Positions 1 through 5,502 are shown, counted from the first letter of the stretch. The stretch: DNA of 5,860 nt from DASXUC01 sp036505015 (GCA_036505015.1 DASXUC010000001.1:1-5860), one strand, 5' to 3'. Made by a program: numbers and translations. Notes: generated from the letters alone by a model not told the origin.

Positions 1-321
1 CAGCGCGAGACCGATCGACACGGCGAAGAGTGGAAGGCCGTGGGCGAAATTCGTGGTCCCGTCGAGGGGATCGATGAACCACTGGTAGTCATCGCCGGCG
101 TGCTTCGTCCCTTCCTCACCGAGGATTCCGTGAGAAGGAAAAGCCGCGCGCAGGGCGCGCACGATGATGTCCTCCGCTTCCCGGTCGGCCCGCGTCACCA
201 GGTCGGTGGGATTCCGCTTGAAGGTGACTTGCTTGACCACCTGCGTTTCGGGCAGCATAGCCGCGAGGATCTCGCCCGCGTCGCGGGCCGCCCGTTCGGC
301 TACGGCAACAAAATCGGACAC
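1..321 (-). CDS. Inositol monophosphatase family protein, N-terminal part (runs off the left edge)
   Basis: The gene encodes a Mg2+-dependent sugar- or inositol-phosphate phosphatase of the inositol monophosphatase (IMPase/SuhB-like) family, expected to be cytosolic. The 107 visible residues hold the family N-terminal half: DLVTRAD at 40-46, GEE at 68-70 (the first Glu matches a metal ligand), and the hallmark WFIDPLDGTTNF at 81-92, whose D84 and D87 are metal ligands. The C-terminal half, including the last metal-binding Asp motif, lies outside the window. I chose the GTG start at 321 because GGAGGG (332-327) sits 5 bases upstream and the family homology begins almost at once. An upstream ATG at 326 is immediately followed by TAG. 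The gene lies 102 bases downstream of the DUF1501 stop in the same direction. The family is clear, but the exact substrate (inositol-1-phosphate, histidinol phosphate, PAP or fructose-1,6-bisphosphate) cannot be told, so no symbol is given. Confidence 0.93.
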   Translation of the reverse strand, partial: MSDFVAVAERAARDAGEILAAMLPETQVVKQVTFKRNPTDLVTRADREAEDIIVRALRAAFPSHGILGEEGTKHAGDDYQWFIDPLDGTTNFAHGLPLFAVSIGLAL

Positions 322-326
322 TACAT

Positions 327-332
327 CCCTCC
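327..332 (-). promoter_or_regulatory. Shine-Dalgarno site for the IMPase-family gene
   Basis: On the minus strand this reads GGAGGG, 5 bases before the GTG codon at 321. It decides the GTG start, since no usable in-frame ATG is present nearby. The strength of the site suggests translation independent of the upstream DUF1501 gene. Confidence 0.75.
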
Positions 333-343
333 ATGGGCCAACA

Positions 344-378
344 ATGCAGGCCTGCCAAACAGATCGGCAGGCCTGAAT
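344..378. repeat. Perfect 10-bp inverted repeat (hairpin) between DUF1501 and the IMPase gene
   Basis: The arms CAGGCCTGCC (347-356) and GGCAGGCCTG (366-375) are perfect reverse complements with a 9-base loop (357-365). After one mismatch, two more pairs extend it to 344-378. In the direction of the flanking genes the hairpin is followed by CATTGTTGG, which is not a proper U-tract, so a canonical intrinsic terminator is not supported. It ends about 14 bases before the Shine-Dalgarno site of the next gene. It could be a weak or factor-assisted terminator, an mRNA-stabilising stem, or an operator for a dimeric regulator. The arms are unrelated to the GGGAACA heptad next to it. Confidence 0.6.
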
Positions 379-392
379 CTTCGCTCTTACCG

Positions 393-423
393 TTCCCGGT
401 TCCCTGTGCCCGGTTCCTGTCCC
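393..423 (-). repeat. Degenerate GGGAACV heptad array directly after the DUF1501 stop
   Basis: On the plus strand this is TTCCCGG, TTCCCTG, TGCCCGG and then TTCCTGTCCC, with C-tracts at 395-397, 402-404, 409-411 and 421-423. The first three are spaced exactly 7 bases apart. On the mRNA-like minus strand it is G-rich and begins at the base after the TAA stop (424-426). It is the most degenerate of the three heptad arrays, and unlike the other two it has no opposite-orientation partner in the same gap. Confidence 0.7.
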
Positions 424-1692
424 TTAGATGAAGCCGAGCCGGTCGAAGTTGTAGCCGAGGATTTTCGCGGGATCGGCGCCCAACCATCGATCAAGGACGG
501 TGGCGTAGACGGAGCGGAAGTCGACGACGTGCTTCAGGTCGCCGTCGGTGAGATCGGTCAGGCTGGGCTGGCGCCCGTAGAGCCCGCCCTTCAGCCCTTT
601 TCCGAACAGGAACATCGGCGCCGCGGTGCCGTGGTCGGTGCCGCCGCTGCCGTTCTCGCCGACCCGGCGGCCGAACTCGGAGAACGCCAGGACGAGCACG
701 CGGTCGGCGTTCCCCTGGGCTTCCAGATCCTTGTAGAACGACGCGACGCCCTCGGCGAACTGCGTGAGCAGGTTCTCGTGCGCTCCACGCTGGGCGGCAT
801 GCGTGTCGAACCCGGTCATGTTGGCGTAGTAGACTTTCGTCGGCAGTTTGCCGGCGATCATCTGCGCGATGAGTTTCATGCTGTAAGCGAAGCGGTTGTT
901 CGCGTAGTCGACCGATCCCTTGTAGGCGCTGACGGCGCCGCGCACCTGCGCGGTCGACACGAACGCGTTCATCGCGGTGTGGCGGAGGAAGTCCACCGTA
1001 CCCGGCTCGTTGGCGCCCGGCGCCGGGGCGTTGAGCAGGCGGAAGAGTTCCTGTTCCTCGCGCTCGCCCAACCCGCCGATCGTCGGCGTCCACTGGAACG
1101 CCTCCGGCGTCTCCAGACTCACGCCCATCCCACTCTCCGCCTGCATCGCCAGGGGCATCGACGAACCGACGTTGACGCCGACGGTGGGCTGCTCGCAGAC
1201 CGGACACTTGCTGTCAAAGTAGCGGCCTACCCACCCGTAGCGCACGACGCGTCCTTCCGGATCGGCAGTGTGCCAGATCTCCATGGACTTGAAGTGGGAC
1301 CGGCTGGGATTCGGATAGCCGACGCCCTGCACGATCGCCATCGCGCCCTGGTCGTAGAGACCCTTCAATCCCGCGAGGTTGGGGTGGAACCCGAGGTCAT
1401 CACTGACGCGCAGCACCTCCTTCTGCGGGATCGCAAGGTTCGGGCGCGCGCGGTAGTACGCGTCGTTGCCGAGGGGAATCACGGTGTTCAGGCCGTCATT
1501 GCCGCCGCCCAGCTGGACGACGACGAGGACGCGGTCGTCGGGGATTCCCGGCTGGCTGGTGACCTGCGCGACGTCCCACGGATTGTTCATCGCCAGGGCC
1601 GTACGGGTGATGAACGCCGGCGCGGTCACGCCCACGGTCACCATGGTGAGCCCCTTGCGGAGGAACTCTCGGCGGGTCATCCCCTGGGTCAT
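424..1692 (-). CDS. DUF1501 family protein, Tat-exported
   Basis: This 422-residue protein has a DUF1501 domain. I recall the family as related to the alkaline phosphatase/sulfatase superfamily, with its substrate undefined. A twin-arginine signal, TRREFLRKGL (6-15), is followed by a hydrophobic stretch to about 34 ending in TALA, so export of the folded protein by Tat is likely. Visible family motifs are LGGGNDGLNTVIP (61-73), RSHFKSMEIWHTA (131-143), GFDTH (294-298), FSEFGRR (337-343), GGTDHGTA (350-357) and DFRSVYATVLDRWLG (391-405). The Asp/His residues of the last third are plausible metal ligands by superfamily analogy. I placed the start at the ATG at 1692, since AAGGAG lies 7 bases upstream. 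A longer reading from 1752 would add about 20 residues (PFPVPGSLFP...) translated from the intergenic repeat, and I reject it. An internal ATG at 1680, just before TRREF, is an alternative. The usual partner, DUF1800, lies upstream in the same direction. Confidence 0.95.
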   Translation of the reverse strand: MTQGMTRREFLRKGLTMVTVGVTAPAFITRTALAMNNPWDVAQVTSQPGIPDDRVLVVVQLGGGNDGLNTVIPLGNDAYYRARPNLAIPQKEVLRVSDDLGFHPNLAGLKGLYDQGAMAIVQGVGYPNPSRSHFKSMEIWHTADPEGRVVRYGWVGRYFDSKCPVCEQPTVGVNVGSSMPLAMQAESGMGVSLETPEAFQWTPTIGGLGEREEQELFRLLNAPAPGANEPGTVDFLRHTAMNAFVSTAQVRGAVSAYKGSVDYANNRFAYSMKLIAQMIAGKLPTKVYYANMTGFDTHAAQRGAHENLLTQFAEGVASFYKDLEAQGNADRVLVLAFSEFGRRVGENGSGGTDHGTAAPMFLFGKGLKGGLYGRQPSLTDLTDGDLKHVVDFRSVYATVLDRWLGADPAKILGYNFDRLGFI

Positions 1693-1698
1693 TGCTAC

Positions 1699-1705
1699 AC
1701 TCCTT
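1699..1705 (-). promoter_or_regulatory. Shine-Dalgarno site fixing the DUF1501 start
   Basis: The minus strand reads AAGGAGT, with AAGGAG 7 bases before the ATG at 1692. It supports this start over the longer reading from 1752, which would run through repeat sequence. The site lies between the gene and the G-heptad arm beginning near 1720, so a folded hairpin would leave it accessible. Confidence 0.75.
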
Positions 1706-1719
1706 CTATCGCCGAAAGG

Positions 1720-1833
1720 CGGGAACAGGGAACCGGGAACAGGGAACGGCAAGATCGTTTCCCCTGCTGACCGCTTTCAGCTTCGTTCGATTTTCCATCT
1801 CGCCTGATCCCTGATCCCTGTTCCCTGTTCCCG
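1720..1833. repeat. Convergent heptad arrays forming a long imperfect hairpin (DUF1800/DUF1501 gap)
   Basis: The left arm (1720-1749) has G-tracts on the plus strand at 1721, 1728, 1735 and 1742 with the unit GGGAACA or GGGAACC. The right arm (1804-1833) has C-tracts at 1809, 1816, 1823 and 1830 with the units TGATCCC and TGTTCCC. Both have an exact 7-base period. Pairing 1720 with 1833 inward gives 30 positions with three mismatches (1734/1819, 1739/1814, 1746/1807) and one G-T pair (1748/1805), around a 54-base loop (1750-1803). The right arm ends 4 bases from the DUF1800 TAA stop. The loop holds a small inverted repeat, GCTGA (1766-1770) and TCAGC (1777-1781), and no gene. Confidence 0.85.
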
Positions 1834-1836
1834 TAG

Positions 1837-3339
1837 TTAGCTCAGCTGGTACTCCGGCATGCTCATCACCAGATGCACCGCGCTGCGCAGCTGCTGCTGG
1901 GTGCGCTCACCGTCGAGGACGAAGGGCTCATCTTCGCGGTTGGTGCCCAGCGCGCGCAGCAGCCCCCAGCGGCGGCGCGCATCCAGCGGGGCGTTCAGCA
2001 GCCGGTCGGCCAGCTGGTCGATGACGTCCCCGCACGTCTTCGCTTTCGAGGCGTCGAGCCAGTCGATCCGCGCCGGCGCCTGCCGGCGGCCGCCCACGCC
2101 CGGCATCGCGCCGCCCAGCAGCAGGTTGCTGAAGTTGTAGCGGACGAGGATGGTGGCGGTATTGATCCAGCCCCTGCCCGCGGGCCAGCCGCCGACGTTG
2201 GGCGGATACAGCAGCGCCTGGCCCATCAGGTCCATCGCCCGCACCAGCCCCGGCTCGGGGATCCGCGCTCCGGTCGCCCGGACCGCGCCGATGACCAGCC
2301 GCACCGGGCTCTTGATCTGCGAGCGCAGCGCCTTCTCCGAGTAGAAGAGGTCAGACTGGAAGATCGCGCGGAGGACCGACTTGACGTCCCAATTCGTGCG
2401 TTTGAAGATTTCCGCCAGTTCGTTAACCACGGCCTCTTCCGGACCCAGATAGACGAAATGCTCGAAGAGCTTTCGGCTCAAGTGCCGCGCGGCTGCGGGC
2501 TGTTCGAAGATGATGTCGATGACGTCGGTGCCATCGAAGTTGCCGGTACGTCCCAGAAACGTCTTCTGCCCGTCGTCATGCTGGTTGCGCTGGAAGACGA
2601 ACTGGTTGCCGGCGAACGTCCAGCCGGTGAACGCGCGCGCCGACTCTTTCACGTCGGCCTCGGTGTAGTTGCCGACACCAAGCGTAAACAGTTCCATCAA
2701 TTCGCGGGCATAGTTCTCATTTGGCCGTCCCCGCCGGTTGGTGTCGTTGTCGAGGTAGCCGAGCATGGCCGGATCGCGGGAGATGTCCAGGATGAGCTGC
2801 TTGAAATTGCCGGCCGCCGACCGGCGGAACAGGTCCAGCTGCATCGCCATGTGCTCGGCGTTGCGGACCTCCGGCAGCCCGGACACGAGCAGACCGTGCC
2901 AGAACAGGACCAGGCGTTCCTGCAGGGGGCGCCGGGTCTGGATCATGCGGGTGACCCAGGCTGCGCGGATGTCCTGGAACTTCTGGAGGTTGGCGCGGAT
3001 GATGCGCTGGTTCTGCTGGCGCAGGGCCTGCTCGCCGGCCCGCGACTGCCGCAGGCGAAACAGTTCCGCGTACAGCTCTCGGATTTCAGAGAAGTCGATG
3101 GCGGGAAAGTCTGCGTCGGGGACGGACTCGAAGTTCAGCAGGCTGTCGACGGCGGCCGGAAACGGAATGGCGGCCAGCCGGTCGATCTCGTCCGGCGACC
3201 CGCCGAAGCCGGCCCGGCTCAGCAGGTGCGCGGCCTTGGCGCGATTCCACGGAGTGCTCGCCGAGGGTTGAAATTTCCGCAGCGACGGCTCGGCCATTCT
3301 GCGGAGTCTGACGGCGCGACCCCGGGAGGGGTTTAGCAT
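1837..3339 (-). CDS. DUF1800 family protein
   Basis: This 500-residue protein matches DUF1800 over its whole length. The family is widespread, of unresolved biochemical role, and typically encoded beside DUF1501. Motifs in order: AAHLLSRAGFG (36-46), RLVLFWHGLLVS (142-153), PAMLGYLDNDTNRRG (190-204), NENYARELMELFTLG (207-221), SARAFTGW (233-240), HDDGQKTFLG (254-263), AAARHLSRKLFEHFV (282-296), KSPVRLVIGAVR (343-354), and YPPNVGGWPAGRGWIN (378-393). No signal peptide or membrane segment is evident, so any partnership with the exported DUF1501 protein would need an explanation. The stop is TAA at 1837-1839, immediately followed downstream by the heptad element. The start is uncertain: the ATG at 3339 gives the full ORF, while the ATG at 3297 would give 486 residues, still ahead of the conserved region. 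Neither has a good Shine-Dalgarno sequence. The protein looks intact. Confidence 0.94.
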   Translation of the reverse strand: MLNPSRGRAVRLRRMAEPSLRKFQPSASTPWNRAKAAHLLSRAGFGGSPDEIDRLAAIPFPAAVDSLLNFESVPDADFPAIDFSEIRELYAELFRLRQSRAGEQALRQQNQRIIRANLQKFQDIRAAWVTRMIQTRRPLQERLVLFWHGLLVSGLPEVRNAEHMAMQLDLFRRSAAGNFKQLILDISRDPAMLGYLDNDTNRRGRPNENYARELMELFTLGVGNYTEADVKESARAFTGWTFAGNQFVFQRNQHDDGQKTFLGRTGNFDGTDVIDIIFEQPAAARHLSRKLFEHFVYLGPEEAVVNELAEIFKRTNWDVKSVLRAIFQSDLFYSEKALRSQIKSPVRLVIGAVRATGARIPEPGLVRAMDLMGQALLYPPNVGGWPAGRGWINTATILVRYNFSNLLLGGAMPGVGGRRQAPARIDWLDASKAKTCGDVIDQLADRLLNAPLDARRRWGLLRALGTNREDEPFVLDGERTQQQLRSAVHLVMSMPEYQLS

Positions 3340-3357
3340 CTCTCGGAAGGGCGCGAC

Positions 3358-3423
3358 CAGGGAACTGGGAACAGGGAACAGTTGGGCACTCCCTGTTCCC
3401 CGTTCCCTGCTCCCTGTTCCCTG
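3358..3423. repeat. Convergent heptad arrays forming a tight hairpin (permease/DUF1800 gap)
   Basis: The left arm (3358-3381) has plus-strand G-tracts at 3360, 3367 and 3374. The right arm has C-tracts at 3391, 3398, 3405, 3412 and 3419, all on an exact 7-base period. GGGAACAG (3374-3381) pairs perfectly with CTGTTCCC (3393-3400) around an 11-base loop (3382-3392). Pairing continues outward to 3358/3416 with three mismatches (3373/3401, 3366/3408, 3364/3410), giving 21 paired positions of 24. One further unit extends past the stem to 3423. The permease TAA stop starts at 3427. The array is the same family as that at 1720-1833, with a much shorter loop. Confidence 0.85.
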
Positions 3424-3426
3424 TCG

Positions 3427-4497
3427 TTACTCCCATTTGAAGCGCCATACCGCGAGGGCGAACGTGAGCAGGCCCCACAACCCCAGATAGGCCAGCCCGC
3501 CCAGGTAAGGGGTCACCGCGTCGCCGCGGGTGGCCACCCCGCGCATCGCTTCCACCAGGGGGGTCAGCGGCAGCAGCGCGATGACGGGCTGCATGAAGGC
3601 CGGCATGAAGTCCCTCGGCCACAGCGTTCCGGCCAAGAACAGCATCGGGAAGCTGATCACGCTGCCGAGCAGGTTGGCCGATTCCGGCGTCTTCGACCAC
3701 GTCGACACCGCAAACCCCATGCCCACGAAGGCGAGCGCCCCGAACAGCCCGACCACCGTCAGGACCCCCAGGCTCCCGACGATCCTCGCCCCAAACACGC
3801 CGACGCCGATCAGCACGACGACCGCCAGCTGCGCGATGTTGGTGACAGCGTAGCGCGCGACGAGGCCGGAGAGGAACACGAACGGATGTACCGGCGTGGC
3901 CAGCACCCGTTTGAGAATGAGACGCTGGCGGTAGCCGGTGACCACCCACGTCACCCCCTGCAGGCCCGTCTGCATGACCGTCATCGCGAGAATGCCCGGC
4001 AGCAGGAAGTCAAAGAACCGCACCTCCCGGGCGCCGGCAATGCCGGTGGCCTGAATCTCCACGGCCGGCTTGACTCCGGCGATCTGGAGATTTGCTTCGG
4101 CGACGAACCGCTCGAGGATCACCAGCGCCGTGCGTGAGTCCTGCACGCGAGCCTGGTCGAAGAACACGCGCAGCGGCGCCGGCGAGCCGAACGGCGGCAC
4201 GACGACCACCAACGTCCGCTGGCCTTTGCGCAGGAGGTCCAGGGCCGCGGCCTCATCCGGGACGTCGGAGACGATGAACACGGGAACCTGAGCCAGCCCC
4301 GCCCGCAGACCCAGACCGAGCGGGCCGCTCCCCTGATCGACGAACGCCACCCGGAACGTGAGAGATTCCGTCCGCCCGAACGCGAGCCCGATCAGACCCA
4401 TCAGGATGACCGGAAACGCCATACCCCAGAACAGCGAGGAACGATCCCGGAGGTACATCCGGAACCCCATCACGATGGTCAACAGGAAGGCTCTCAT
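3427..4497 (-). CDS. ABC-2 type transporter permease
   Basis: This 356-residue membrane subunit belongs to an ABC-2 type exporter, resembling the permease class with a large external loop. Predicted layout by eye: TM1 at 22-41, an extracytoplasmic domain at about 45-158, then five hydrophobic segments near 161-183, 205-235, 238-264, 273-293 and 331-351. Typical sequences are FFDFLLPGILAMTVMQ (161-176) opening the second half and LKRVLATPVHPFVFL (195-209) in the cytoplasmic stretch after TM2. The ATG overlaps the stop of the upstream ATPase gene as ATGA (4497-4494), so translational coupling is expected and the two products should pair as a half-transporter dimer. The substrate is not indicated; drugs, lipids, polysaccharides or peptides are all possible. 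The TAA stop (3427-3429) is followed within 4 bases by a heptad repeat element. Confidence 0.93.
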   Translation of the reverse strand: MRAFLLTIVMGFRMYLRDRSSLFWGMAFPVILMGLIGLAFGRTESLTFRVAFVDQGSGPLGLGLRAGLAQVPVFIVSDVPDEAAALDLLRKGQRTLVVVVPPFGSPAPLRVFFDQARVQDSRTALVILERFVAEANLQIAGVKPAVEIQATGIAGAREVRFFDFLLPGILAMTVMQTGLQGVTWVVTGYRQRLILKRVLATPVHPFVFLSGLVARYAVTNIAQLAVVVLIGVGVFGARIVGSLGVLTVVGLFGALAFVGMGFAVSTWSKTPESANLLGSVISFPMLFLAGTLWPRDFMPAFMQPVIALLPLTPLVEAMRGVATRGDAVTPYLGGLAYLGLWGLLTFALAVWRFKWE

Positions 4498-5423
4498 TCG
4501 CGAAGCAGGTGCCCCGTCAGTTCAAGGAAGACGTCTTCCAGCGTCGCTTCCTCGACCCGCAGCTGCTGGAACTGCACCTGCCCGTCTCGGGCAAGTTCCA
4601 TCAGCGCGTTCACCGTCACAACCGGATCGGTCGTCGTCATGACGACCTCCCCGTTGGAGGCTTCAGCGCGCTGCACGCCCGGCAGGCCGGCGTACGCGGC
4701 GCCCCCTTCCATCACCGTGAGTGCTACGGTCGTGCCGGGGGTATGCCGGCGGATCAGCTCGCGCGGGGAATCCATCGCGGCAATGCGTCCATGGTCCATG
4801 ATCGCGACCCGGTCGCACAGGCGCTGCGCCTCTTCCATATAATGGGTCGTCAGGATCACCGTCCGTCCCTCCGCGCGGAAGCCGGCGATCACCTCCCAGA
4901 GGTTGCGGCGTGCCTGCGGATCCAGCCCCGTCGTAGGTTCATCCAGGAAGATCAGCGGCGGATCGTTGATCAGCGCCGTGGCGACGGACAGCCGCTGGCG
5001 CTGGCCCCCGGACAGGGTCTCGACCGCTGCGCCCCGCTTCTCCTGCAGCTGCAGCCGCGCGATCACGCCGTCCACGGGAAGGTGCGTGCGGTGAAAGGAC
5101 CCGAACAGCTCGAGGGTCTCCGCGACCGTGAGCCGCTCGAAGAAGCCGGCTTCCTGCAGCTGCACGCCGATGCGCGCCCGGACGCCGCGCGGATCGCGGC
5201 GCACGTCGATGCCGCCCACCACCGCCTGTCCGCCGTCCGGGCGGCGCAGTCCCTCCAGCGTTTCCAGCGTCGTGGTCTTGCCGGCGCCGTTGGGCCCGAG
5301 GATGCCGAAGATCTCGCCGTGGGCCACAGAGAAGCTGATACGGTCCACGGCAACGACCGGGCCGTACCGCTTGTAGAGATCGGTGACGCTGACGATGGAC
5401 TCCGCCGCGCGGAGGGCACTCAT
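4494..5423 (-). CDS. ABC transporter ATP-binding protein (DrrA-like exporter ATPase)
   Basis: This 309-residue nucleotide-binding subunit powers the ABC-2 permease encoded directly downstream. Visible motifs: Walker A GPNGAGKTT (43-51), Q-loop region VQLQE (Q90), signature LSGGQ (137-141), Walker B LIFLDEP (157-163) with catalytic E162, D-loop TTGLD (164-168), and switch His194 in LTTHYMEEA. A C-terminal extension of about 85 residues ending LEDVFLELTG is typical of DrrA-type exporter ATPases. All catalytic residues are present. I chose the ATG at 5423 because conserved sequence (IVSVTDLYKRYG) begins 10 residues later. An in-frame ATG at 5507 would add 28 residues unlike the family and would cover the divergent intergenic region. 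There is no clear Shine-Dalgarno sequence before 5423, so a leaderless transcript is possible. The gene overlaps the permease start by 4 bases. Confidence 0.95.
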   Translation of the reverse strand: MSALRAAESIVSVTDLYKRYGPVVAVDRISFSVAHGEIFGILGPNGAGKTTTLETLEGLRRPDGGQAVVGGIDVRRDPRGVRARIGVQLQEAGFFERLTVAETLELFGSFHRTHLPVDGVIARLQLQEKRGAAVETLSGGQRQRLSVATALINDPPLIFLDEPTTGLDPQARRNLWEVIAGFRAEGRTVILTTHYMEEAQRLCDRVAIMDHGRIAAMDSPRELIRRHTPGTTVALTVMEGGAAYAGLPGVQRAEASNGEVVMTTTDPVVTVNALMELARDGQVQFQQLRVEEATLEDVFLELTGHLLRE

Positions 5424-5476
5424 ACCCGACAAGCATACTACCGGAGCGCGACCGGAGGAATGTATTGGGAGGAACG

Positions 5477-5494
5477 GAATGTTTCCCCACATTC
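5477..5494. repeat. Inverted repeat GAATGT-N6-ACATTC in the divergent intergenic region
   Basis: The arms GAATGT (5477-5482) and ACATTC (5489-5494) are perfect reverse complements with a 6-base spacer, TTCCCC. They sit just upstream of the GNAT Shine-Dalgarno site. The size and position would suit an operator for a dimeric regulator, but six-base arms can arise by chance and no regulator gene is in the window. Confidence 0.35.
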
Positions 5495-5496
5495 TC

Positions 5497-5502
5497 GGAG
5501 GG
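5497..5502 (+). promoter_or_regulatory. Shine-Dalgarno site for the GNAT gene
   Basis: GGAGGG lies 4 bases before the ATG at 5507. The spacing is slightly short but workable, and it supports that start codon. Confidence 0.7.

Noticed and set aside
344..378. 10-bp hairpin as a canonical intrinsic terminator
   Set aside because: The stem is good, but in the direction of the flanking genes it is followed by CATTGTTGG rather than a run of T, so it is annotated only as an inverted repeat.
1693..1752. Upstream ATG at 1752 as the DUF1501 start
   Set aside because: The extra residues come from translated repeat sequence and would bury the Tat motif 20 residues deeper. AAGGAG before 1692 supports the shorter protein.
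40..1770. 576-residue open frame on the plus strand opposite DUF1501 and the IMPase-family gene
   Set aside because: It is a GC-rich shadow. It crosses two real minus-strand genes and the gaps between them, shows no family motif, and contains a repeat-derived stretch (REQGTGNRE). The opposite strand carries clear DUF1501 and IMPase motifs and ribosome sites.
1873..3336. 487-residue open frame on the plus strand opposite DUF1800
   Set aside because: It almost exactly mirrors the DUF1800 gene, is Arg/Val/Asp-rich with no recognisable domain, and has no matching ribosome site. The DUF1800 motifs on the minus strand explain the sequence.
393..3423. Heptad arrays as a CRISPR array
   Set aside because: The units are 7 bases in direct tandem with no 30-base-class repeats, no spacers and no cas genes.
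3086..3949. 287-residue minus-strand frame overlapping permease and DUF1800
   Set aside because: It is an alternate frame of two real genes that reads through the heptad repeat (NREQGTGNRE) and contains no domain.
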